A stretch of 64,000 nucleotides of DNA from Clostridia bacterium. GTDB taxonomy: Bacteria > Bacillota > Clostridia > Oscillospirales > Acutalibacteraceae. The stretch is from the NCBI GenBank assembly GCA_017473435.1, contig JAFULG010000002.1:106664-170663 (forward strand). The letters run 5' to 3'. The notes below the pieces were generated by a model, which searched no databases, was not told where the DNA came from, and saw only the letters and a list, made by a program, of their open reading frames with translations. Made by a program: the position numbers and the translations under genes. Shown here in pieces: positions 1 through 8,749 of the stretch. How positions within the stretch are numbered: position 1 is the first letter of the stretch; each line of letters begins with the position of its first letter.

Positions 1-3000
1 ATCAACGGTCTTCTTCCCACTCTTGAAATCACGGATGAAAACAATAATGTAATCAGCGTAATCAACGCTCTTCCCAAGACATTCTTCCTTGATCTTGCAA
101 AGGCATCCGTAAGAGTGGTTAAGCCCACAGGTGAACTTACAGCACAGGATAAGAATGTTAACGGTACAGATGTAACTGAGTGGAAGACAGACAATGGCGG
201 CGCTATCATGTATGTTCTTTCAACCGTACTCACAGTTGACTTCCTGACTATCCTCTGCGATATGCTCAAGATTGAACCGACTACTAAGAAAGATGACGGT
301 ACCGAAAGCGCTAATATGGTTTACACGATTCTCATGTCACTTGCTGACGGTGCAGATACAGTGGTTAACCTTCTTCTCATGCTTCTCAACAGATATCTTG
401 TAGAGTACGAATCATACTCACAGGTAGCTCTTGATAAGATTTCCACAGACTACGAGTCAGAAGCAGCTCACAGACAGTTCAATCAGGTTATCTCAAACCT
501 TGACGGTCTCCTTCCCGTAGTATTCGATCTTCTTATCAAGCCAGACGAAAACGGCAACAAGCCCACAAATCTTGGCGATCTTGTTTACCCGCTCTTCGTC
601 AAGGATGATATTGCAAACCTTCTTGTAAGTGCTATTGCTAAGCTCCTTGCAGGACTTCCCGATAATACAATCGGCACAGTTGAAGATCTTGTAAGCGACC
701 TTTCAAGCCTCAGCAACAGTGCAGACGGCAAGTCATTCAGCATTGCTCCCGCTACATTTACAAACGGCAAGTTCGGTTCTAAGCTTGCAGAATACATCAA
801 TGTTGTTCCCAAGAGAACAGAAGAGCTTAAGGACGAAAACGGCACAGTAACCGGTACACAGACACTTGAGCTTACCTGGAACGACGTATGGATGTACCAC
901 AGTGAAGATAAGGTAAATGAAGAAACAGGTAAAACAGAAAGAGTTGCAAAGGCTTACAACTGGGGCATTGCAAGTACAACTGACCTCATCAACCTTGTTT
1001 CTGACTTCCTGATGCCTCTTGACTGCGTACTCGGTCTCCTTCTCCAGGGCGGTATGCTCAGAGCCGACTTCAATCCTGATGATCCGAACAATACATTCAA
1101 GGGCAAGACCCTTGCAGTATTCGAAGACATCGCAATCAGCGGTGGTAGCGGTTACAACTATGCAATCGTTCCTCTCCTTGAGCTCCTTGGTATCAAGCCG
1201 CTCACTCAGGCTCAGTACGATGCATACGTAGCCGGTCATAACGGTAGTACGCTCCACTACGTACTTACTGCAATCTTCGACAGAGTTGACGAAATTCTCA
1301 AGGCTCCCATCGGTAATGTTCTCGAGATGCTTGCAAATCTCTGCTATGTACTTGGCACAGGCGGTGTTGCAACGATCGTAGAAAACCTTATCGCTCCCAT
1401 CAACCATGTAGTTAAGGTTGTTGACGAGATTTTCCCGATTGCTATCCCCATCGATGTTGGTGCACTCATCAACGGCGGCGAGCTTAAGGTATATCTTGGT
1501 GAAGAACATCCCAATATTGAAGCCGGTATCACCTTCAAGCTCAACGGTGACGATATTGCAAAGCTTCTTGAAGATATTCTTGAAGGTATCGAAATCAACG
1601 GCAAGGCTCTCAATCTTAAGGTTGATCTTAACTGGCGCCAGCTTGCAGCTAAGGCCGGTGCAGACTCAAACGGTGACGGTAAAGTTGACTTCAACAACTC
1701 CGTAATGGAAACCACTTGGGATATCTACAACGGTGCAGGTTATATGAATCTTAAGGGTGATCCCGCAGATACATTTGTAACCCTCGTTAAGACAGCTCTT
1801 ACAGAAGAAAACTGGAACAACCTCAAGAACGCTCTCGGCATTAACCTCGGCGACTTCAACGATATCGTTAACGGTATCATTGAGAAGCCTGAATCACTCA
1901 TAGGTCTTATTGCACAGCTTCTTAAGGGTGGCTCCGCAAGCTATATCCCCGTACAGAACAGAAAGGTAGAAAACCTCAACGTTAACTACAACACCTATCT
2001 GTACATGACAGAGCAGAACGCTGACATCATTGCAGCTAATATTGATAAGCTCATCAATGACATTCTCGGCATGACAGAGTTCGGCTCACTCAAGAACCTT
2101 GTAGGCGGTCTTCTTACCAATAAACTCGCATCCAACCTTGTAGGTATGATTACAGGTCTCCTTGGTGGTGACAGCGTTGGCGGTATCCTCGATACCATCT
2201 CCGGCCTCACTAAGGGCGACGAAGCAATCCTCATCGTATACGATGCAGCAGGTAATGCTAAGCCTCTCAACCTTGACCTTTCACTTGAAGGTTATGCAGC
2301 AGAGTACGCTAAGTACAGCAATGCAAATCCCGCATTTACCGCAGAACTCAACAGAGTTGTTAAGGAAGGCGGCACATGGGCTGATGTTAAGGTTGAAAAC
2401 ATCAACTGGAACATCAACGGCACAGTAACAAGCTTTGCGTCTGCACTTGCATCTATCCTCAACCCGCTCAACTGTGTACTTGAACTTCTCCTTCTCGGCG
2501 AAGGTAAGACTCTCGGCGTACTTCCGGGCAGAACAGATGACGGCAAGGATTATGTAAGAGATGAAAACGGCATGCCCGTATGCGCACTCAACATCAAAGG
2601 CGGCAATGGTTACGATTACGCAATCATTCCTCTCCTTGAAGCATTCGGTCTCAAGGCTGCACAGGTTTACAATGTAACCGATTACAGAAATGCTTACCTC
2701 AAGAACAGATCACAGCTTATGGGCTACATCCTTGAGAGAATCGGCTTCTTCGCTGATAACCTTCTCAACAAGCCCGTTGATGGACTTCTTACAATCCTTC
2801 CCAACGTTGCATACTTCATTGCAAACGAAGGCATAGGACTTATCGTGAGAAACCTTATAGCTCCTGTTTACTCCATCCTTGGCGTACTCGGACTTGACCT
2901 TATGGAAATGCTCAACCTGAACAATCTCCTTGGCAGTATCGAGATACCCATCAATCTCCTTGGTGAGAAGCTTGGTCTACACCTTCCCGATATTGATTGG

Positions 3001-3684
3001 ATGAAGCTTGCACAGCAGGGCGCAGCAGACATCGTTGAAATTTCAACTTCACGTTCACAGGCTGCTAACTCCTTTGTAAATGCACAGCGCATTAAGGATC
3101 AGGCTGACCTTGATAAGTACATCAAGACATATCCTGAGTCACCTTATAACAACAGAGCTAATAAGACATCTCAGACCTTCATCGTAGCTGATAAGGGCGA
3201 CACAATTACACTTGTATTCACATGGCTCTTCGAGCTCTTCGAGGATCCTGACAACCAGAAGGCACTCGTAGATTGGATTGCAAGAACCTTCAATCTCCAG
3301 TCAGGTGCAAGACAGGCTGTTGAATACGGCATCAACAGACTCTTCCTTACAGCTCAGATCTACGGTGCTCCCGACATTATCGTTAGCGGTCTCTTCTCCG
3401 CACTCGGTCTTGCAATCGTTATTGATGCATCACTTATGGGCGGCGTAGCAGAAGTACAGCAGATCTTCAAGGATCTCTTCGGTCAGATCGGTAGCGGTAC
3501 ATGCTCATATGCAAGCATTGCTAAGATCATGCAGGATCTTACAGGCGTATGGAATGATACAGTCGGTCCGGAAGAAGACTTCGATAATGCAGTTGAAGAA
3601 GGCGAACAGTCACTCAACTGGTTCCAGAGACTTATCCAGAAGATTAAAGACTTCTTCAATAAGATTTTCAGTATCTTCAAATAA
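1..3684 (+). CDS. Very large repeat-containing protein, 3' part only
   Basis: The frame is open from base 1, so the true start lies upstream; the GTG at 115 is only an internal codon. About 1,227 residues are visible. The protein is built from diverged repeats of about 460-515 residues: the segments starting FLDLAKASV (near base 85), WRQLAAKAGAD (near 1630) and WMKLAQQGAAD (near 3000) correspond, as do GYNYAIVPLLELLGIK (near 1153) and GYDYAIIPLLEAFGLK (near 2608). The repeats are rich in Leu, Ile, Asn and Gly, alternating amphipathic helices with Asn/Asp-rich turns. The C-terminus is a 20-residue amphipathic cationic/aromatic helix (NWFQRLIQKIKDFFNKIF). I see no LPXTG motif or dockerin. It is probably exported and attached to the cell surface, but the signal peptide would lie outside the window and I do not recognise the family. 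A terminator follows 36 bases downstream. Confidence 0.8.
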   Translation: MNGLLPTLEITDENNNVISVINALPKTFFLDLAKASVRVVKPTGELTAQDKNVNGTDVTEWKTDNGGAIMYVLSTVLTVDFLTILCDMLKIEPTTKKDDGTESANMVYTILMSLADGADTVVNLLLMLLNRYLVEYESYSQVALDKISTDYESEAAHRQFNQVISNLDGLLPVVFDLLIKPDENGNKPTNLGDLVYPLFVKDDIANLLVSAIAKLLAGLPDNTIGTVEDLVSDLSSLSNSADGKSFSIAPATFTNGKFGSKLAEYINVVPKRTEELKDENGTVTGTQTLELTWNDVWMYHSEDKVNEETGKTERVAKAYNWGIASTTDLINLVSDFLMPLDCVLGLLLQGGMLRADFNPDDPNNTFKGKTLAVFEDIAISGGSGYNYAIVPLLELLGIKPLTQAQYDAYVAGHNGSTLHYVLTAIFDRVDEILKAPIGNVLEMLANLCYVLGTGGVATIVENLIAPINHVVKVVDEIFPIAIPIDVGALINGGELKVYLGEEHPNIEAGITFKLNGDDIAKLLEDILEGIEINGKALNLKVDLNWRQLAAKAGADSNGDGKVDFNNSVMETTWDIYNGAGYMNLKGDPADTFVTLVKTALTEENWNNLKNALGINLGDFNDIVNGIIEKPESLIGLIAQLLKGGSASYIPVQNRKVENLNVNYNTYLYMTEQNADIIAANIDKLINDILGMTEFGSLKNLVGGLLTNKLASNLVGMITGLLGGDSVGGILDTISGLTKGDEAILIVYDAAGNAKPLNLDLSLEGYAAEYAKYSNANPAFTAELNRVVKEGGTWADVKVENINWNINGTVTSFASALASILNPLNCVLELLLLGEGKTLGVLPGRTDDGKDYVRDENGMPVCALNIKGGNGYDYAIIPLLEAFGLKAAQVYNVTDYRNAYLKNRSQLMGYILERIGFFADNLLNKPVDGLLTILPNVAYFIANEGIGLIVRNLIAPVYSILGVLGLDLMEMLNLNNLLGSIEIPINLLGEKLGLHLPDIDWMKLAQQGAADIVEISTSRSQAANSFVNAQRIKDQADLDKYIKTYPESPYNNRANKTSQTFIVADKGDTITLVFTWLFELFEDPDNQKALVDWIARTFNLQSGARQAVEYGINRLFLTAQIYGAPDIIVSGLFSALGLAIVIDASLMGGVAEVQQIFKDLFGQIGSGTCSYASIAKIMQDLTGVWNDTVGPEEDFDNAVEEGEQSLNWFQRLIQKIKDFFNKIFSIFK

Positions 3685-3719
3685 GTTTCACGGTAAGTAA
3701 TAACCGGTAAACAAAATTA

Positions 3720-3750
3720 CTCCCCACTTCGAAAGAGGTGGGGAGTTTTT
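3720..3750 (+). terminator. Terminator of the repeat-protein gene
   Basis: CTCCCCAC and GTGGGGAG form an 8-bp GC-rich stem around a 10-base loop, followed by TTTTT. It lies just after the stop codon at 3684. Confidence 0.85.
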
Positions 3751-3846
3751 GTATATAAAAAATTAAATATCACGGTATTCAGGAGGCATAGCATCTTAAT
3801 GAAAAGTGAATGTTAAGTTTGCTGTAATAACGTGAAACAAATATAG

Positions 3847-3881
3847 AAAAAAACACACGACAGAAAAATTCTGCCGTGTGT
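3847..3881 (-). terminator. Terminator of the GH3 gene
   Basis: On the minus strand ACACACGGCAGA and TCTGTCGTGTGT form a long stem followed by a run of T residues (A-run at 3847-3853 on the plus strand). It follows the GH3 stop codon at 3913. Confidence 0.8.
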
Positions 3882-3912
3882 TAATGTTATATTGTTCAAC
3901 GCCGTTTCTTGA

Positions 3913-6351
3913 TTATATAGCCTTTAATAAGTCGGGTATTTTTTTTATGGTTCCGACGAGTCCTGCTAAAATTTTACCTAAACCATAAGCTGCCTTTTCG
4001 CCGTTGAGAATCATAAGTAATCCCTTAGACATCTCTTCATTGAACACTCCTGAACTCATTGAGACGAAGTTTTTTATGGGAACATCAAGAATCATTACTT
4101 CAAGCATTTTCATTGATTCATCGTCAGAGGTGTTATAGAAGGCTTTTGAAATAAAGTTGTTGATAAATTTACCCCATTTTGTATCATAAGCATCTCCGAG
4201 AGTGTTGAGAAGTGTAAGCGGAGCGCTTTTGTCACGGGTTGAAGAGGGAAGCTTTCTGCCGAGAACAGCTTCAAATTCTTCAGCAGTAGCTTCGTTTGCT
4301 CTGCCATCATAATAACAGGATGAAGTTTCACGGTAATCAGGAATAACAGCTTCTACTGTGCTTTCTACCTTAAGTTTAGCGTTCAGTCTGATATCACGTG
4401 AGGATGCACCTACGAGAATTTCAAAGTCGCCGCTTTCAACATGCCAATCGCTGATATTTACGTTGTAATAAGCGAAAGCTCTTTTGGAAAGCTTGATTTC
4501 TACGGTCTTTTCTTCACCGGGCTCAAGATAAACCTTTTTAAATCCGCGGAGCTCTTTTTCCGGACGGAATATAGTTGATTCGCAGTCCTTTACATAAAGC
4601 TGTGCAATTTCAGAGCCTGCGAGTTTTCCGGTGTTTTTGATTTTAAAGCTTGCAACAAGCTCTTCGGTGTCCTTGATTTTTTTCTTGGAAAGCTTAAGTC
4701 CGCTGTATTTGAATTCTGTATAAGAAAGTCCGTAGCCAAAGGGGAAAAGAACATCCTTGTTTGCGCTGTCATAATACCTGTAGCCTATAAAGATGCTTTC
4801 TCGGTGCTCTGCCGTTGTTCCTGTCGCAGGGTAAAGCTTGTAACAGGGTGTGTCCTCAAGGGAAAGGGGATAGGTTTCTGCAAGCTTACCGCAAGGATTA
4901 AAGTCACCGCTTAAAATTTTAGCTACAGCGCTTCCTCCTGCCTGACCGCCAAGATAACCGTTGACAAGGGCCTTGATTTTATCAAGGTAAGGAATAACGA
5001 CGGGTGAGCCGCCGTAAAGGACAACTGTCACGTTTTCGTTAACCTTAAGAATTTCTTCAAGAAGTTTCACGTGAGAAACAGGCAGCTTCATATTGCTTCT
5101 GTCATAACCTTCTGATTCATATTCTTCGGTAAGGCCAATAAACAGAAGCACGTTGTCTGCTCGTTCAGCGACGATACACGCATCCTTAAGCATAATTTCG
5201 TTTATCTCATCCTTCTTTTTGTTGTAACCGGGAGCGAAATTAAGCTTGTAGCCCTTGCTGAGAAGAGCATCAAATGCATCGTCTAACTGTGTAGGATTGA
5301 TTTTTGAGCTTCCTGAGCCCTGATAACGGGGGCAACGTGCCATTTCTCCGATTACAGCAACGGTTTTATCCTTTTTTAGAGGAAGGGTGTTATCTTCGTT
5401 TTTTAGCAGAACAAGGCTCTGCTTACAGATATCAGCGGCGATTGCATGATGGGCTTTTTTGTCGTAGGATTTTACGGTAAAAGCATTCTTTGATTTGAGA
5501 ATAAGATCGAGCATTCTGTCAGCACAGATATCAACACTTTCTTCCTTCATTCTGCCTTCACGTACTGCTTTGCAGACCTTTGCGTCATTGTAACCTCCGG
5601 AGGTAGGCATTTCGAGGTCGTTTCCGTTTATCATACCCGTTACTCTGTCGTTAACTGCACCCCAGTCGGATACAACAACGCCTTCAAAGCCCCATTCGTC
5701 ACGGAGAATCTTGTTCTGGAGATATCCGTTGTCAGAGGCGTAAGTGCCGTTTATTTTATTATAGGAATTCATAACTGTCCAGGGCTGAGCTTCTTTAACG
5801 GCAATTTCAAAGGCTGTGAGATATGTTTCACGTAAAGCTCTTTCGTCAACAACGCTGTCAATGGTCATACGTTTTTTCTCCTGGCTGTTGACGGCGAAAT
5901 GCTTAAGAGAGGCGCCCACGTTTTTTGATTGAATGCCTTTTATAAGTGCGGCTGCCATTTTACCTGCGAGAAGAGGATCTTCGGAAAAATATTCGAAATT
6001 TCTGCCGCAAAGGGGAGAACGCTTGATGTTGACTCCGGGGCCGAGGATTACGCTTACCCTTTCACAAAGGCATTCCTCACCCATAGCTTCACCCATTTTA
6101 TAAAGGAGGTCCTCATCCCATGAACAAGCTGTAGTTACCGCTGTAGGAAAACAGGTTGCGGGCACGGAATCCGAAAGGCTCGATTTATTGCTGTCCGGGT
6201 TCTTTTTTCTTAAGCCGTGAGGACCGTCGGTAAGAGTAATTTCGGGTATACCGAGACGTTCAACGCCCTTAAGCGTCCAGAAGTCCTTGCCGGAGCAAAG
6301 TCCGACCTTCTCTTCGAGAGTCATTTTTTTCAAAAGCTCCTGATGTTTCAT
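3913..6351 (-). CDS. Glycoside hydrolase family 3 beta-glucosidase
   Basis: 812 residues without signal peptide, so a cytoplasmic exo-acting beta-glycosidase hydrolysing imported beta-linked oligosaccharides or glucosides. The N-terminal GH3 barrel carries the LTDGPHGLR, KHFAVN (about 150-155) and VVVSDWGAV motifs; Asp229 of SDW is the expected nucleophile. The second GH3 domain (about 300-520) and a fibronectin-III-like domain (about 560-660, PFGYGLSYTEF and GSEIAQLYV) follow. Beyond the usual GH3 end there is an extra C-terminal helical stretch of about 100 residues (from about 710) that resembles the tail of the GH2 enzyme at 9778. It is monocistronic, with a consensus promoter directly upstream (6383-6411) and AGGAGG before the ATG. 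The exact substrate (glucoside, xyloside or other) cannot be read from sequence. Confidence 0.93.
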   Translation of the reverse strand: MKHQELLKKMTLEEKVGLCSGKDFWTLKGVERLGIPEITLTDGPHGLRKKNPDSNKSSLSDSVPATCFPTAVTTACSWDEDLLYKMGEAMGEECLCERVSVILGPGVNIKRSPLCGRNFEYFSEDPLLAGKMAAALIKGIQSKNVGASLKHFAVNSQEKKRMTIDSVVDERALRETYLTAFEIAVKEAQPWTVMNSYNKINGTYASDNGYLQNKILRDEWGFEGVVVSDWGAVNDRVTGMINGNDLEMPTSGGYNDAKVCKAVREGRMKEESVDICADRMLDLILKSKNAFTVKSYDKKAHHAIAADICKQSLVLLKNEDNTLPLKKDKTVAVIGEMARCPRYQGSGSSKINPTQLDDAFDALLSKGYKLNFAPGYNKKKDEINEIMLKDACIVAERADNVLLFIGLTEEYESEGYDRSNMKLPVSHVKLLEEILKVNENVTVVLYGGSPVVIPYLDKIKALVNGYLGGQAGGSAVAKILSGDFNPCGKLAETYPLSLEDTPCYKLYPATGTTAEHRESIFIGYRYYDSANKDVLFPFGYGLSYTEFKYSGLKLSKKKIKDTEELVASFKIKNTGKLAGSEIAQLYVKDCESTIFRPEKELRGFKKVYLEPGEEKTVEIKLSKRAFAYYNVNISDWHVESGDFEILVGASSRDIRLNAKLKVESTVEAVIPDYRETSSCYYDGRANEATAEEFEAVLGRKLPSSTRDKSAPLTLLNTLGDAYDTKWGKFINNFISKAFYNTSDDESMKMLEVMILDVPIKNFVSMSSGVFNEEMSKGLLMILNGEKAAYGLGKILAGLVGTIKKIPDLLKAI

Positions 6352-6382
6352 ATTTTACCTCCTGTGAGTTTTCTTCCCTCTT

Positions 6383-6411
6383 ATTATAGCTTTAATGTAT
6401 TAACGGGTCAA
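6383..6411 (-). promoter_or_regulatory. Promoter of the GH3 gene
   Basis: Minus strand: -35 TTGACC (6406-6411), 17-base spacer, -10 TATAAT (6383-6388), about 30 bases ahead of the GH3 start. No obvious catabolite-repression or repressor palindrome overlaps it. Confidence 0.75.
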
Positions 6412-6422
6412 GTATAAATGTG

Positions 6423-6722
6423 TCACTTGAAAAGCATATCAAAAAAATTTCGTTTGCGATTATTGTTACAACAGCATGAAAAAGCTTCATCGCAGCAGAC
6501 AAGAATAGTGTCATCTCCGATTACTTCGATATCTTTCCAGCAGATTTTTATATCGTCATCACGCGGCATAAGACCGAAGCATTTACCTTTGCCCCAGATT
6601 ATTATTGAAACAATACAGCCTGAGCAGGTATCGATTTCAACATCACTCACGCAACCGAGTCTGCAACCGGTTTTTGCATTTATAACTTCTTTATTACGCA
6701 GTTCAGTAATCGAACAATTCAT
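6423..6722 (-). CDS. YlmC/YmxH family PRC-barrel protein
   Basis: 99 residues matching the small YlmC/YmxH family, single PRC-barrel domain proteins widespread in endospore-forming Firmicutes. Seen here: the opening MNCSITELRNKEVIN, the CSGCIVSIIIWG strand and the closing WKDIEVIGDDTILV. After the barrel there is a short, unusually Cys-rich tail (CCDEAFSCCC) that may bind a metal. The function is not firmly known; family members are often linked to sporulation genes. It stands alone, between the GH3 promoter and the terminator of the 6837 gene, and a GGTGAT-type RBS lies just before the ATG. Confidence 0.85.
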   Translation of the reverse strand: MNCSITELRNKEVINAKTGCRLGCVSDVEIDTCSGCIVSIIIWGKGKCFGLMPRDDDIKICWKDIEVIGDDTILVCCDEAFSCCCNNNRKRNFFDMLFK

Positions 6723-6783
6723 AAAATCACCCCATTTATTTTATGAAGAGGGGAGATGATAAATGAATAAGGGTTTCACGTGA

Positions 6784-6820
6784 CAAAAAAAATCTGCCTT
6801 CGGTTGAATACAAAGGCAGA
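6784..6820 (-). terminator. Terminator of the 6837 membrane-protein gene
   Basis: On the minus strand TCTGCCTT and AAGGCAGA (6793-6820) form a stem followed by eight T residues. It lies immediately after the stop at 6837. Confidence 0.85.
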
Positions 6821-6836
6821 ATAAAAATATTTGATT

Positions 6837-7499
6837 TTATACTTCGGGCTTATTTGCTTCGGGAGTCTGGTAAGACTGCTGATAGTAGGCCTGAATATTT
6901 TCAGGAGAATAAGCAGGCATCTGAGGAGCCTGAGGAGGAATGTTACCCTGAGCCGCATAAACGGGATAGGGGTAAGAATAGCTCTGTCCCTGTGCGGGAT
7001 ATGCCACATACATAGGAGCCTGAGCCGGCTGCTTTGCACTTGTCTTTTTTATCTGGGGCTTCTTCATTGCTGAGGGATCGGGTCTTTCAAGGGTTCTGCC
7101 GTCAATGAGCTGCTGAAGAAGTCTGATGGCTTCAGAGATACCTCTGAACAAAACAGCTACGATACATGCGATGATGACGGAAATAGTGAAGCTGATGATT
7201 GCAGAGCCTTCATTGAGATCACCTGCGATAACGCCGGCAACAACACCGAGAACAACAATAACAAGAGAAAGAACGTTAAGAAGATTAGCAACGGCATTTC
7301 TGCCTGCCTTACCTACACCGTTTGAAGCTTTTACAAGCTCCTCGTATTCTTCATCGGTAACGATGATAGGTGTAACCTTTTTACCGTCGACCTTTGTTGT
7401 AAGACCCCAGGCCTTAAGATCCTCGTCCTTTTTCTTATAATATTCTTCTGCGCGGAGCTTTTTTAATTCCTGAATTTTAAGTTCAACCTGTTCAAGCAT
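6837..7499 (-). CDS. Hypothetical two-TM protein with Pro/Gln/Tyr-rich tail
   Basis: 220 residues. An N-terminal charged helical segment (about 1-65, probably coiled coil, MLEQVELKIQELKKLRAEEY) is followed by two membrane segments (about 70-92 and 98-120) and then a hydrophilic low-complexity tail of about 95 residues dominated by Pro, Gln, Ala and Tyr (repeated YP, YPVYAAQG, AYYQQSY). With both termini on the same side, head and tail should be cytoplasmic. The tail composition is like the long cytoplasmic region of the class B sortase at 21857. No known domain was recognised. A plausible promoter (TTGAAT, 17, TAATCT) lies about 50 bases upstream; AAAGGATG is the RBS. Confidence 0.75.
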   Translation of the reverse strand: MLEQVELKIQELKKLRAEEYYKKKDEDLKAWGLTTKVDGKKVTPIIVTDEEYEELVKASNGVGKAGRNAVANLLNVLSLVIVVLGVVAGVIAGDLNEGSAIISFTISVIIACIVAVLFRGISEAIRLLQQLIDGRTLERPDPSAMKKPQIKKTSAKQPAQAPMYVAYPAQGQSYSYPYPVYAAQGNIPPQAPQMPAYSPENIQAYYQQSYQTPEANKPEV

Positions 7500-7654
7500 A
7501 TCAGTTCATCCTTTCGGTGAAAATTCATAAAAATATGTTCCTTTATAGATTACCACATTTTTTCTAAATATTCAAGTGTTATGAAAAAAAAGAGGACAAT
7601 GTTGACAATTTGTTATTACATTATTTACCTTAACAAAACAGAGGTATTACATGG

Positions 7655-7660
7655 TATAAT
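7655..7660 (+). promoter_or_regulatory. Extended -10 promoter element for the C39-like protein gene
   Basis: TGGTATAAT, an extended -10 hexamer, 38 bases before the ATG at 7698. No good -35 box sits at the standard distance. Confidence 0.55.
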
Positions 7661-7697
7661 TCACAGGATACCGAAGGTATCAGACAGGAGGTAAAAA

Positions 7698-8654
7698 ATG
7701 AAAAGACTGATTAATTTTATGTTGCTGATGACAGCTATAATGCTGTTTATGACGTTTTCTGTATCAGCGGCTGATACAGCAGGTCAGGTAGCAACTGAGG
7801 GCGGACGCCTTAATCTCAGAAGCGGACCATCGGTTTCTGCTTCTGTTGTGGGCAGTATACCTGATAAAAGCTGGTTTACCGTTAAGGAAAAAAATGGCGA
7901 TTGGTTCCGCGCTGAATATGCTCAAGGTAAAGAAGCGTATGTGAATGCAGGATATGTTACCCACTACACAGCAAGTGAGGAGGCTTACGTTAAGCTTTCT
8001 TCGGGTACACTCAATGTGCGCGTGGGTGCAGGAAAGAATTACGCTGTCAGAGACCGTCTTGTGAACGGCGAAAAGGTAATTGCAGTAAAGCTTAAAGGTG
8101 AATGGTGCGGAATAGTTTATCGCGGTAATAAAACCGGTTATGTTGCAAAGGAGTATCTGCGAAAAGAGTACAGTTCGGGGTACAAGGCAATAGCTCTTGA
8201 TGTTCCATCCTTCAAGCAGACTGATTCAAGATGGAAAAATTATCCTATAGGTACAACAGGAGGCACAATAGGTACTATAGGGTGCACTACAACAGCATTG
8301 GCGATGACAGAATCCTATCACAAGGGCTACACCGTAACACCGCCGCAAATGGCAAAAACTCTTTCATACTCGACGTCAGGCTCACTTTATTGGCCGTCAA
8401 CTTATAGTGTGAGTGTTGTCGGTAACGGATATCTTGGTGAAATTTACAACATTCTTTCAAAAGGGAAACCCGTAGTTTTCGGAATGAAGACCTCCGGAGG
8501 AAATCAGCACTGGGTTACAGTTTACGGCTTTAGTGGAGGCTCTCTTTCTGCTTCATCCTTTCTTGTGCACGATCCGGGCTCAACATCAAGAAATACCCTT
8601 GCTCAGGTGATGAGCAACTATCCCGACCCTTATAAGCTTGTATACAGAAAGTGA
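7698..8654 (+). CDS. Secreted protein with two SH3b domains and a C39-like peptidase domain
   Basis: 318 residues with a signal peptide cut near residue 24 (SVSAADT). Two bacterial SH3 domains follow (about 28-88 with GGRLNLRSGPS; about 94-154 with SGTLNVRVGAG); such domains bind peptidoglycan. The C-terminal half is a papain-fold C39-like domain: oxyanion Gln in DVPSFKQTDSRW, catalytic Cys in GTIGCTTTALAM, His in NQHWVTVYGF and Asp in VHDPGS, all present. It is therefore probably an active cell-wall-associated cysteine peptidase or amidase. It is monocistronic, with a strong RBS (CAGGAGGT). The target, a wall peptide or a protein, is not known. Confidence 0.88.
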   Translation: MKRLINFMLLMTAIMLFMTFSVSAADTAGQVATEGGRLNLRSGPSVSASVVGSIPDKSWFTVKEKNGDWFRAEYAQGKEAYVNAGYVTHYTASEEAYVKLSSGTLNVRVGAGKNYAVRDRLVNGEKVIAVKLKGEWCGIVYRGNKTGYVAKEYLRKEYSSGYKAIALDVPSFKQTDSRWKNYPIGTTGGTIGTIGCTTTALAMTESYHKGYTVTPPQMAKTLSYSTSGSLYWPSTYSVSVVGNGYLGEIYNILSKGKPVVFGMKTSGGNQHWVTVYGFSGGSLSASSFLVHDPGSTSRNTLAQVMSNYPDPYKLVYRK

Positions 8655-8680
8655 CGTAATTATTTTCGCTTCACCTTTAT

Positions 8681-8709
8681 TTGACTATGTTTAAAATATG
8701 ATGTATAAT
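8681..8709 (+). promoter_or_regulatory. Promoter of the GDPD gene
   Basis: -35 TTGACT (8681-8686), 17-base spacer, -10 TATAAT (8704-8709); the start codon is at 8750. Confidence 0.8.
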
Positions 8710-8749
8710 TATAAAAAGCTTAGTTCAAGCCGATAAGGAGAAGAGAAAA

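Noticed and set aside
733-1509. Long antisense open frame in the repeat protein gene
   Set aside because: The repetitive, strongly biased codons of the plus-strand gene keep the other frame open; the product is Cys/Val-rich nonsense without RBS.
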